Assembly: GCA_936432065.2 (NCBI GenBank)
Contig: OW386294.2
Span: 46,142,842 to 46,206,841, forward strand
Length of the DNA: 64,000 bases
From: Rutpela maculata
Taxonomy: Eukaryota > Arthropoda > Insecta > Coleoptera > Cerambycidae
Reading direction: 5' to 3'
Shown here: positions 52,791 through 64,000 of the stretch, one piece after another
Position numbering within the stretch: position 1 is the stretch's first letter
Layout: the number at the start of each line of letters is the position of its first letter
The notes under the pieces: model-generated
What the model was told of the DNA's origin: nothing
Databases searched by the model: none
What the model saw: the letters and a program-made list of their open reading frames with translations, nothing else
Translations under genes and position numbers: made by a program

Positions 52791-55700
52791 ATGATTCGTA
52801 CCGAATGTTTAAATCGATTCAGAAATGTGCTGTTACGATCCGATGACATGGTAAAACATGCTTTAACGTCGTCGAATCAAAAAATGTTGTTAACAAAAGT
52901 TCCTAGTCATGACTTTTCTAGGCGAAAAGGTCTCTTGGGAAAATCTCGTAAAACCCACCGTTACCGAAAAAACTCACTTCAAAATGCATTTTTGCTATTT
53001 GATCATTTGAAGTAAACGTTGATTCTACTTTGTTGATTCGAATACATTGTTCTATAGAAGCTTGTATATGATTCGTACTGAATGTTTAAATCGATTCAGA
53101 AATGTGCTGTTACGATCCGATGACATGGTAAAACATGCTTTAACGTCGTCGAATCAAAAAATGTTGTTAACAGAAGTTCCTAGTCATGAATTTTCTAGGC
53201 GAAAAGGTCTCTTGGGAAAATCTCGTAAAACCCACCGTTACCGAAAAAACTCACTTCAAAATGCATTTTTGCTATTTGATCATTTGAAGTAAACGTACAC
53301 TATACTTTGTTGAGTCGAATACAACGTTCTATGTATGCTTGTAAATGATTCGTATTGAATGTTTAACTCGATTCAAAAATGTGCTTTTACTATGCGATAA
53401 CATGGTAAAACATGCTTTAACGTCGTCGAATCAAAAAATGTTGTTAACAAAAGTTCCTAGTCATGACTTTTCTAGGCGAAAAGGTCTCTTGGGAAAATCT
53501 CGTAAAACCCACCGTTACCGTAAAAACTCACTTCAAAATGCATTTTTGCTATTTGATCATTTGAAGTAAACGTTGATTCTACTTTGTTGATTCGAATACA
53601 TTGTTCTATAGAAGCTTGTATATGATTCGTACTGAATGTTTAAATCGATTCAGAAATGTGCTGTTACGATCCGATGACATGGTAAAACATGCTTTAACGT
53701 CGTCGAATCAAAAAATGTTGTTAACAGAAGTTCCTAGTCATGAATTTTCTAGGCGAAAAGGTCTCTTGGGAAAATCTCGTAAAACCCACCGTTACCGAAA
53801 AAACTCACTTCAAAATGCATTTTTGCTATTTGATCATTTGAAGTAAACGTACACTATACTTTGTTGAGTCGAATACAACGTTCTATGTATGCTTGTAAAT
53901 GATTCGTATTGAATGTTTAACTCGATTCAAAAATGTGCTTTTACTATGCGATAACATGGTAAAACATGCTTTAACGTCGTCGAATCAAAAAATGTTGTTA
54001 ACAAAAGTTCCTAGTCATGACTTTTCTAGGCGAAAAGGTGTCTTGGGAAAATCTCGTAAAACCCACCGTTATCGAAAAAACTCACTTCAAAATGCATTTT
54101 TGCTATTTGATCATTTGAAGTAAACGTTCATTCTACTTTGTTGATTCGAATACATTGTTCTATAGAAGCTTGTATATGATTCGTACTGAATGTTTAAATC
54201 GATTTAGAAATGTGCTGTTACGATCCGATGACATGGTAAAACATGCTTTAACGTCGTCGAATCAAAAAATGTTGTTAACAAAAGTTCCTAGTCATGACTT
54301 TTCTAGGCGAAAAGGCGTCTTGGGAAAATCTCGTAAAACCCACCGTTATCGAAAAAACTCACTTCAAAATGCATTTTTGCTATTTGATCATTTGAAGTAA
54401 ACGTACACTATACTTTGTTGAGACGAATACAACGTTCTATGTATGCTTGTAAATGATTCGTATTGAATGTTTAACTCAATTCAAAAATGTGCTTTTACTA
54501 TGCGATAACATGGTAAAACATGCTTTAACGTCGTCGAATCAAAAAATGTTGTTAACAAAAGTTCCTAGTCATGACTTTTCTAGGCGAAAAGGTGTCTTGG
54601 GAAAATCTCGTAAAACCCACCGTTATCGAAAAAACTCACTTCAAAATGCATTTTTGCTATTTGATCATTTGAAGTAAACGTTCATTCTACTTTGTTGATT
54701 CGAATACATTGTTCTATAGAAGCTTGTATATGATTCGTACCGAATGTTTAAATCGATTCAGAAATGTGCTGTTACGATCCGATGACATGGTAAAACATGC
54801 TTTAACGTCGTCGAATCAAAAAATGTTGTTAACAAAAGTTCCTAGTCATGAATTTTCTAGGCGAAAAGGTCTCTTGGGAAAATCTCGTAAAACCCACCGT
54901 TATCGAAAAAACTCACTTCAAAATGCATTTTTGCTATTTGATCATTTGAAGTAAACGTACACTATACTTTGTTGAGTCGAATACAACGTTCTATGTATGC
55001 TTGTAAATGATTCGTATTGAATGTTTAACTCGATTCAAAATTGTGCATTTACTATCCGATGACATGATAAAACATGCTTTAACGTCGTCGAATCAAAAAA
55101 TGTTGTTAACAAAAGTTCCTAGTCATGACTTTTCTAGGCGAAAAGGTGTCTTGGGAAAATCTCGTAAAACCCACCGTTATCGAAAAAACTCACTTCAAAA
55201 TGCATTTTTGCTATTTGATCATTTGAAGTAAACGTTCATTCTACTTTGTTGATTCGAATACATTGTTCTATAGAAGCTTGTATATGATTCGTACTGAATG
55301 TTTAAATCGATTTAGAAATGTGCTGTTACGATCCGATGACATGGTAAAACATGCTTTAACGTCGTCGAATCAAAAAATGTTGTTAACAAAAGTTCCTAGT
55401 CATGACTTTTCTAGGCGAAAAGGCGTCTTGGGAAAATCTCGTAAAACCCACCGTTATCGAAAAAACTCACTTCAAAATGCATTTTTGCTATTTGATCATT
55501 TGAAGTAAACGTACACTATACTTTGTTGAGACGAATACAACGTTCTATGTATGCTTGTAAATGATTCGTATTGAATGTTTAACTCAATTCAAAAATGTGC
55601 TTTTACTATGCGATAACATGGTAAAACATGCTTTAACGTCGTCGAATCAAAAAATGTTGTTAACAAAAGTTCCTAGTCATGACTTTTCTAGGCGAAAAGG

Positions 55701-56125
55701 TGTCTTGGGAAAATCTCGTAAAACCCACCGTTATCGAAAAAACTCACTTCAAAATGCATTTTTGCTATTTGATCATTTGAAGTAAACGTTCATTCTACTT
55801 TGTTGATTCGAATACATTGTTCTATAGAAGCTTGTATATGATTCGTACCGAATGTTTAAATCGATTCAGAAATGTGCTGTTACGATCCGATGACATGGTA
55901 AAACATGCTTTAACGTCGTCGAATCAAAAAATGTTGTTAACAAAAGTTCCTAGTCATGAATTTTCTAGGCGAAAAGGTCTCTTGGGAAAATCTCGTAAAA
56001 CCCACCGTTATCGAAAAAACTCACTTCAAAATGCATTTTTGCTATTTGATCATTTGAAGTAAACGTTCATTCTACTTTGTTGATTCGAATACATTGTTCT
56101 ATAGAAGCTTGTATATGATTCGTAC
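51858..56125 (+). repeat. 15-monomer block, right copy
   Basis: This is the counterpart of 42440-46707, with the same order of alpha and beta subtypes and the same hybrid units. Its last part, from 54632, enters the 6-monomer duplication that follows. Confidence 0.87.
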
Positions 56126-56293
56126 CGAATGTTTAAATCGATTCAGAAATGTGCTGTTACGATCCGATGACATGGTAAAACATGCTTTAACGTCGTCGAA
56201 TCAAAAAATGTTGTTAACAAAAGTTCCTAGTCATGAATTTTCTAGGCGAAAAGGTCTCTTGGGAAAATCTCGTAAAACCCACCGTTATCGAAT
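54632..56293 (+). repeat. 6-monomer higher-order unit, copy A
   Basis: The sequence repeats with a period of 1,662 bp (6 x 277). The shared rare marker is CGAATAAAC (Lys to Ile in the open frame) in units 203 and 209. The left limit is 54631 (A) against 56293 (T). Confidence 0.85.
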
Positions 56294-58064
56294 AAACTCA
56301 CTTCAAAATGCATTTTTGCTATTTGATCATTTGAAGTAAACGTTCATTCTACTTTGTTGATTCGAATACATTGTTCTATAGAAGCTTGTATATGATTCGT
56401 ACCGAATGTTTAAATCGATTCAGAAATGTGCTGTTACGATCCGATGACATGGTAAAACATGCTTTAACGTCGTCGAATCAAAAAATGTTGTTAACAAAAG
56501 TTCCTAGTCATGAATTTTCTAGGCGAAAAGGTCTCTTGGGAAAATCTCGTAAAACCCACCGTTATCGAAAAAACTCACTTCAAAATGCATTTTTGCTATT
56601 TGATCATTTGAAGTAAACGTACACTATACTTTGTTGAGTCGAATACAACGTTCTATGTATGCTTGTAAATGATTCGTATTGAATGTTTAACTCGATTCAA
56701 AATTGTGCATTTACTATCCGATGACATGATAAAACATGCTTTAACGTCGTCGAATCAAAAAATGTTGTTAACAAAAGTTCCTAGTCATGACTTTTCTAGG
56801 CGAAAAGGTGTCTTGGGAAAATCTCGTAAAACCCACCGTTATCGAAAAAACTCACTTCAAAATGCATTTTTGCTATTTGATCATTTGAAGTAAACGTTCA
56901 TTCTACTTTGTTGATTCGAATACATTGTTCTATAGAAGCTTGTATATGATTCGTACTGAATGTTTAAATCGATTTAGAAATGTGCTGTTACGATCCGATG
57001 ACATGGTAAAACATGCTTTAACGTCGTCGAATCAAAAAATGTTGTTAACAAAAGTTCCTAGTCATGACTTTTCTAGGCGAAAAGGCGTCTTGGGAAAATC
57101 TCGTAAAACCCACCGTTATCGAAAAAACTCACTTCAAAATGCATTTTTGCTATTTGATCATTTGAAGTAAACGTACACTATACTTTGTTGAGACGAATAC
57201 AACGTTCTATGTATGCTTGTAAATGATTCGTATTGAATGTTTAACTCAATTCAAAAATGTGCTTTTACTATGCGATAACATGGTAAAACATGCTTTAACG
57301 TCGTCGAATCAAAAAATGTTGTTAACAAAAGTTCCTAGTCATGACTTTTCTAGGCGAAAAGGTGTCTTGGGAAAATCTCGTAAAACCCACCGTTATCGAA
57401 AAAACTCACTTCAAAATGCATTTTTGCTATTTGATCATTTGAAGTAAACGTTCATTCTACTTTGTTGATTCGAATACATTGTTCTATAGAAGCTTGTATA
57501 TGATTCGTACCGAATGTTTAAATCGATTCAGAAATGTGCTGTTACGATCCGATGACATGGTAAAACATGCTTTAACGTCGTCGAATCAAAAAATGTTGTT
57601 AACAAAAGTTCCTAGTCATGAATTTTCTAGGCGAAAAGGTCTCTTGGGAAAATCTCGTAAAACCCACCGTTATCGAAAAAACTCACTTCAAAATGCATTT
57701 TTGCTATTTGATCATTTGAAGTAAACGTTCATTCTACTTTGTTGATTCGAATACATTGTTCTATAGAAGCTTGTATATGATTCGTACCGAATGTTTAAAT
57801 CGATTCAGAAATGTGCTGTTACGATCCGATGACATGGTAAAACATGCTTTAACGTCGTCGAATCAAAAAATGTTGTTAACAAAAGTTCCTAGTCATGAAT
57901 TTTCTAGGCGAAAAGGTCTCTTGGGAAAATCTCGTAAAACCCACCGTTATCGAATAAACTCACTTCAAAATGCATTTTTGCTATTTGATCATTTGAAGTA
58001 AACGTTCATTCTACTTTGTTGATTCGAATACATTGTTCTATAGAAGCTTGTATATGATTCGTAC
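56294..58064 (+). repeat. 6-monomer higher-order unit, copy B
   Basis: This is the tandem copy of 54632-56402. It ends at 58065, where unit 210 has ACTGAATG and its counterpart unit 204 has ACCGAATG. Confidence 0.85.
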
Positions 58065-59715
58065 TGAATGTTTAAATCGATTCAGAAATGTGCTGTTACG
58101 ATCCGATGACATGGTAAAACATGCTTTAACGTCGTCGAATCAAAAAATGTTGTTAACAAAAGTTCCTAGTCATGACTTTTCTAGGCGAAAAGGTCTCTTG
58201 GGAAAATCTCGTAAAACCCACCGTTATGGAAAAAACTCACTTCAAAATGCATTTTTGCTATTTGATCATTTGAAGTAAACGTACACTATACTTTGTTGAG
58301 TCGAATACAACGTTCTATATATGCTTGTAAATGATTCGTATTGAATGTTTAACTCGATTCAAAATTGTGCATTTACTATCCGATGACATGATAAAACATG
58401 CTTTAACGTCGTCGAATCAAAAAATGTTGTTAACAGAAGTTCCTAGTCATGAATTTTCTAGGCGAATAGGTCTCTTGGGAAAATCTCGTAAAACCCACCG
58501 TTACCGAAAAAATTCACTTCAAAATGCATTTCTGATATTTGATTATTTGAAGTAAACGTTCACTCTACTTTGTTGAGTCGAATACATTGTTCTATAGAAG
58601 CTTGTATATGATTCGTACTGAATGTTTAAATCGATTCAGAAATGTGCTGTTACGATCCGATGACATGGTAAAACATGCTTTAACGTCGTCGAATCAAAAA
58701 ATGTTGTTAACAAAAGTTCCTAGTCATGAATTTTCTAGGCGAAAAGGTCTCTTGGGAAAATCTCGTAAAACCCACCGTTATCGAAAAAACTCACTTCAAA
58801 ATGCATTTTTGCTATTTGATCATTTGAAGTAAACGTACACTATACTTTGTTGAGTCGAATACAACGTTCTATGTATGCTTGTAAATGATTCGTATTGAAT
58901 GTTTAACTCGATTCAAAAATGTGCTTTTACTATGCGATAACATGGTAAAACATGCTTTAACGTCGTCGAATCAAAAAATGTTGTTAACAGAAGTTCCTAG
59001 TCATGAATTTTCTAGGCGAAAAGGTCTCTTGGGAAAATCTCGTAAAACCCACCGTTATCGAAAAAACTCACTTCAAAATGCATTTTTGCTATTTGATCAT
59101 TTGAAGTAAACGTACACTATACTTTGTTGAGTCGAATACAACGTTCTATGTATGCTTGTAAATGATTCGTATTGAATGTTTAACTCGATTCAAAATTGTG
59201 CATTTACTATCCGATGACATGATAAAACATGCTTTAACGTCGTCGAATCAAAAAAGGTTGTTAACAGAAGTTCCTGGTCATGAATTTTCTAGGCGAAAAG
59301 GTCTCTTGGGAAAATCTCGTAAAACCCACCGTTATGGAAAAAACTCACTTCAAAATGCATTTTTGCTATTTGATCATTTGAAGTAAACGTTGATTCTACT
59401 TTGTTGATTCGAATACATTGTTCTATAGAAGCTTGTATATGATTCGTACCGAATGTTTAAATCGATTCAGAAATGTGCTGTTACGATCCGATGACATGGT
59501 AAAACATGCTTTAACGTCGTCGAATCAAAAAATGTTGTTAACAAAAGTTCCTAGTCATGACTTTTCTAGGCGAAAAGGTCTCTTGGGAAAATCTCGTAAA
59601 ACCCACCGTTACCGAAAAAACTCACTTCAATATGCATTTTTGCTATTTGATCATTTGAAGTAAACGTACACTATACTTTGTTGAGTCGAATACAACGTTC
59701 TATGTATGCTTGTAA

Positions 59716-62208
59716 ATGATTCGTATTGAATGTTTAACTCGATTCAAAAATGTGCTTTTACTATGCGATAACATGGTAAAACATGCTTTAACGTCGTCGA
59801 ATCAAAAAATGTTGTTAACAGAAGTTCCTAGTCATGAATTTTCTAGGCGAAAAGGTCTCTTGGGAAAATCTCGTAAAACCCACCGTTACCGAAAAAACTC
59901 ACTTCAAAAAGCATTTTTGCTATTTGATCATTTGAAGTAAACGTTCATTCTACTTTGTTGATTCGAATACATTGTTCTATAGAAGCTTGTATATGATTCG
60001 TACTGAATGTTTAAATCGATTCAGAAATGTGCTGTTACGATTCGATGACATGGTAAAACATGCTTTAACGTCGTCGAATCAAAAAATGTTGTTAACAAAA
60101 GTTCCTAGTCATGAATTTTCTAGGCGAAAAGGTCTCTTGGGAAAATCTCGTAAAACCCACCGTTATCGAAAAAACTCACTTCAAAATGCATTTTTGCTAT
60201 TTGATCATTTGAAGTAAACGTACACTATACTTTGTTGAGTCGAATACAACGTTCTATGTATGCTTGTAAATGATTCGTATTGAATGTTTAACTCGATTCA
60301 AAATTGTGCATTTACTATCCGATGACATGATAAAACATGCTTTAACGTCGTCGAATCAAAAAAGGTTGTTAACAGAAGTTCCTGGTCATGAATTTTCTAG
60401 GCGAAAAGGTCTCTTGGGAAAATCTCGTAAAACCCACCGTTATGGAAAAAACTCACTTCAAAATGCATTTTTGCTATTTGATCATTTGAAGTAAACGTTG
60501 ATTCTACTTTGTTGATTCGAATACATTGTTCTATAGAAGCTTGTATATGATTCGTACCGAATGTTTAAATCGATTCAGAAATGTGCTGTTACGATCCGAT
60601 GACATGGTAAAACATGCTTTAACGTCGTCGAATCAAAAAATGTTGTTAACAAAAGTTCCTAGTCATGACTTTTCTAGGCGAAAAGGTCTCTTGGGAAAAT
60701 CTCGTAAAACCCACCGTTACCGAAAAAACTCACTTCAAAATGCATTTTTGCTATTTGATCATTTGAAGTAAACGTTGATTCTACTTTGTTGATTTGAATA
60801 CATTGTTCTATAGAAGCTTGTATATGATTCGTACTGAATGTTTAAATCGATTCAGAAATGTGCTGTTACGATCCGATGACATGGTAACACATGCTTTAAC
60901 GTCGTCGAATCAAAAAATGTTGTTAACAGAAGTTCCTAGTCATGAATTTTCTAGGCGAAAAGGTCTCTTGGGAAAATCTCGTAAAACCCACCGTTACCGA
61001 AAAAACTCACTTCAAAATGCATTTTTGCTCTTTGATCATTTGAAGTAAACGTACACTATACTTTGTTGAGTCGAATACAACGTTCTATGTATGCTTGTAA
61101 ATGATTCGTATTGAATGTTTAACTCGATTCAAAAATGTGCTTTTACTATGCGATAACATGGTAAAACATGCTTTAACGTCGTCGAATCAAAAAATGTTGT
61201 TAACAAAAGTTCCTAGTCATGACTTTTCTAGGCGAAAAGGCGTCTTGGGAAAATCTCGTAAAACCCACCGTTATCGAAAAAACTCACTTCAAAATGCATT
61301 TTTGCTATTTGATCATTTGAAGTAAACGTACACTATACTTTGTTGAGTCGAATACAACGTTCTATGTATGCTTGTAAATGATTCGTATTGAATGTTTAAC
61401 TCGATTCAAAAATGTGCTTTTACTATGCGATAACATGGTAAAACATGCTTTAACGTCGTCGAATCAAAAAATGTTGTTAACAAAAGTTCCTAGTCATGAC
61501 TTTTCTAGGCGAAAAGGTGTCTTGGGAAAATCTCGTAAAACCCACCGTTATCGAAAAAACTCACTTCAAAATGCATTTTTGCTATTTGATCATTTGAAGT
61601 AAACGTTCATTCTACTTTGTTGATTCGAATACATTGTTCTATAGAAGCTTGTATATGATTCGTACTGAATGTTTAAATCGATTCAGAAATGTGCTGTTAC
61701 GATCCGATGACATGGTAAAACATGCTTTAACGTCGTCGAATCAAAAAATGTTGTTAACAAAAGTTCCTAGTCATGAATTTTCTAGGCGAAAAGGTCTCTT
61801 GGGAAAATCTCGTAAAACCCACCGTTATCGAAAAAACTCACTTCAAAATGCATTTTTGCTATTTGATCATTTGAAGTAAACGTTCATTCTACTTTGTTGA
61901 TTCGAATACATTGTTCTATAGAAGCTTGTATATGATTCGTACTGAATGTTTAAATCGATTTAGAAATGTGCTGTTACGATCCGATGACATGGTAAAACAT
62001 GCTTTAACGTCGTCGAATCAAAAAATGTTGTTAACAAAAGTTCCTAGTCATGAATTTTCTAGGCGAAAAGGTCTCTTGGGAAAATCTCGTAAAACCCACC
62101 GTTATCGAAAAAACTCACTTCAAAATGCATTTTTGCTATTTGATCATTTGAAGTAAACGTACACTATACTTTGTTGAGTCGAATACAACGTTCTATGTAT
62201 GCTTGTAA
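59716..62208 (+). repeat. Fifth, more diverged occurrence of a recurring nine-unit motif
   Basis: The order is CGATAAC alpha with E marker, TTCGATGAC beta, CCTGG alpha, K-D-L beta, ACACATGC beta, two K-D-V alphas and two K-E-L betas. It occurs at 172-2941 (with one extra alpha), 14021-16513, 21772-24264, 34232-36724 and here. This copy has changes absent from the others: 59910 T to A, 60795 C to T and 61030 A to C. Confidence 0.82.
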
Positions 62209-62485
62209 ATGATTCGTATTGAATGTTTAACTCGATTCAAAATTGTGCATTTACTATCCGATGACATGATAAAACATGCTTTAACGTCGTCGAATCAAAA
62301 AAGGTTGTTAACAGAAGTTCCTAGTCATGAATTTTCTAGGCGAAAAGGTCTCTTGGGAAAATCTCGTAAAACCCACCGTTATGGAAAAAACTCACTTCAA
62401 AATGCATTTTTGCTATTTGATCATTTGAAGTAAACGTACACTATACTTTGTTGAGTCGAATACAACGTTCTATGTATGCTTGTAA

Positions 62486-62761
62486 ATGATTCGTATTGAA
62501 TGTTTAACTCGATTCAAAAATGTGCTTTTACTATGCGAAGACATGGTAAAACATGCTTTAACGTCGTCGAATCAAAAAATGTTGTTAACAAAAGTTCCTA
62601 GTCATGACTTTTCTGGGCGAAAAGGTGTCTTGGGAAAATCTCGTAAAACCCACCGTTATCGAAAAAACTCACTTCAAAATGCATTTTTGCTATTTGATCA
62701 TTTGAAGTAAACGTTGATTCTACTTTGTTGATTCGAATACATTGTTCTATAGAAGCTTGTA
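62486..62761 (+). repeat. 276-bp monomer with 1-bp linker deletion (unit 226)
   Basis: The linker ends CTTGTATTGATTCG where other beta linkers have CTTGTATATGATTCG, so one base is missing near 62758-62761. The landmark ATG of the next unit becomes TTG. Confidence 0.9.
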
Positions 62762-63592
62762 TTGATTCGTACCGAATGTTTAAATCGATTCAGAAATGTG
62801 CTGTTACGATCCGATGACATGGTAAAACATGCTTTAACGTCGTCGAATCAAAAAATGTTGTTAACAAAAGTTCCTAGTCATGAATTTTCTAGGCGAAAAG
62901 GTCTCTTGGGAAAATCTCGTAAAACCCACCGTTATCGAAAAAACTCACTTCAAAATGCATTTTTGCTATTTGATCATTTGAAGTAAACGTTCATTCTACT
63001 TTGTTGATTCGAATACATTGTTCTATAGAAGCTTGTATATGATTCGTACTGAATGTTTAAATCGATTTAGAAATGTGCTGTTACGATCCGATGACATGGT
63101 AAAACATGCTTTAACGTCGTCGAATCAAAAAATGTTGTTAACAAAAGTTCCTAGTCATGACTTTTCTAGGCGAAAAGGCGTCTTGGGAAAATCTCGTAAA
63201 ACCCACCGTTATCGAAAAAACTCACTTCAAAATGCATTTTTGCTATTTGATCATTTGAAGTAAACGTATACTATACTTTGTTGAGTCGAATACAACGTTC
63301 TATGTATGCTTGTAAATGATTCGTATTGAATGTTTAACTCGATTCAAAATTGTGCATTTACTATCCGATGACATGATAAAACATGCTTTAACGTCGTCGA
63401 ATCAAAAAAGGTTGTTAACAGAAGTTCCTAGTCATGAATTTTCTAGGCGAAAAGGTCTCTTGGGAAAATCTCGTAAAACCCACCGTTATGGAAAAAACTC
63501 ACTTCAAAATGCATTTTTGCTATTTGATCATTTGAAGTAAACGTACACTATACTTTGTTGAGTCGAATACAACGTTCTATGTATGCTTGTAA

Positions 63593-63869
63593 TTGATTCG
63601 TATTGAATGTTTAACTCGATTCAAAAATGTGCTTTTACTATGCGAAGACATGGTAAAACATGCTTTAACGTCGTCGAATCAAAAAATGTTGTTAACAAAA
63701 GTTCCTAGTCATGACTTTTCTGGGCGAAAAGGTGTCTTGGGAAAATCTCGTAAAACCCACCGTTATCGAAAAAACTCACTTCAAAATGCATTTTTGCTAT
63801 TTGATCATTTGAAGTAAACGTTGATTCTACTTTGTTGATTCGAATACATTGTTCTATAGAAGCTTGTAT
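63593..63869 (+). repeat. Monomer with landmark ATG changed to TTG (unit 230)
   Basis: The start of this CTGGG-type alpha unit reads TTGATTCG because of an A-to-T change at 63593. The rest is typical. Loss of the start codon here and in unit 227 fits the view that the open frame is not under selection. Confidence 0.9.
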
Positions 63870-64000
63870 ATGATTCGTACCGAATGTTTAAATCGATTCA
63901 GAAATGTGCTGTTACGATCCGATGACATGGTAAAACATGCTTTAACGTCGTCGAATCAAAAAATGTTGTTAACAAAAGTTCCTAGTCATGACTTTTCTAG
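63870..64000 (+). repeat. Partial monomer at right edge (unit 231)
   Basis: This beta-headed unit (ACCGAATG) with the CATGACTTTT marker is cut at monomer coordinate 131 by the window end. The array clearly continues beyond it. Confidence 0.95.

Larger units (their letters stand above)
1..64000 (+). repeat. 277-bp tandem satellite array filling the window
   Basis: The same unit recurs head to tail from the first to the last base. The landmark ATGATTCG (or a one-base variant) occurs at 172, 449, 726 and so on to 63870. The spacing is exactly 277 bp except for two 276-bp and two 272-bp units. There are 230 complete units plus a partial unit at each end. All units share one orientation, and no other sequence interrupts them. 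Units differ at roughly 40 recurrent sites and are otherwise identical. Tens of kilobases of such repeats are typical of eukaryotic centromeric or heterochromatic satellites. No flanking DNA is present to show the chromosomal location, and I do not recognise the family. Confidence 0.98.

Noticed and set aside
172..63817. About 230 tandem small protein genes
   Set aside because: The frames are copies of one repeated DNA unit. They show no bias to silent changes, no recognisable domain, no conserved ribosome-binding or splice signals, and start losses are tolerated.
1..64000. One giant repetitive protein read through many monomers
   Set aside because: The period is 277 bp, so the frame shifts by one base per unit, and each unit ends in TAA in the open frame.
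1..64000. CRISPR array
   Set aside because: A CRISPR needs short repeats separated by unique spacers of similar size. Here the full 277 bp repeats and nothing is unique.
1..64000. Transposon, LTR or integrated element
   Set aside because: No terminal repeats, transposase, integrase or reverse transcriptase motifs are present, and no unit is interrupted.

Overview
The whole 64 kb is one uninterrupted, head-to-tail satellite DNA array. It holds 230 consecutive 277-bp units, numbered here 1-230 from the first ATGATTCG at position 172, plus a partial unit at each end. All units are in the same orientation. I see no unique sequence, transposon, RNA gene, credible protein gene or flanking DNA. This points to a eukaryotic chromosome, probably deep inside a centromeric, pericentromeric or other heterochromatic block. 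A hand-counted unit is about 34% G+C. I do not recognise the monomer family and cannot name the host.

Each monomer is a 225-bp stretch (monomer coordinates 1-225), which happens to be an open frame of 74 codons plus TAA, followed by a 52-bp linker (226-277). Two classes are separated by the linker plus the first ~65 bp of the next unit. The alpha class (about 99 units) has the linker starting CGTACAC and the head MIRIECLT. The beta class (about 131 units) has the linker starting CGTTCATT, CGTTGATT or CGTTCACT, a HindIII site, and the head MIRTECLN. Markers in the second half of the unit (E/K, E/D, L/V, R/G) are shuffled between the two heads.

Above the monomer there is nested higher-order structure. 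From 126 to 5722 the array matches 13975-19294, apart from one extra monomer on the left. Positions 5577-11479 hold an 11-monomer tandem duplication (period 3,046 bp). Positions 16468-42369 hold a 45-monomer tandem duplication (period 12,460 bp), identical at every marker compared. From 42.4 to 58.1 kb there is a mosaic of nested 15-, 8- and 6-monomer duplications with hybrid monomers at the joints. From 58.3 kb to the end the array returns to the block seen at the left, but with many private point changes, which suggests a less recently homogenised part.

The units do not work together as genes. The open frame is repeated because the DNA is repeated: 277 is not a multiple of 3, and most differences between units change the amino acid. 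What the window records is the mutational history of a satellite: point changes, rare small indels, unequal exchange within monomers, and very recent amplification of multi-kilobase blocks.
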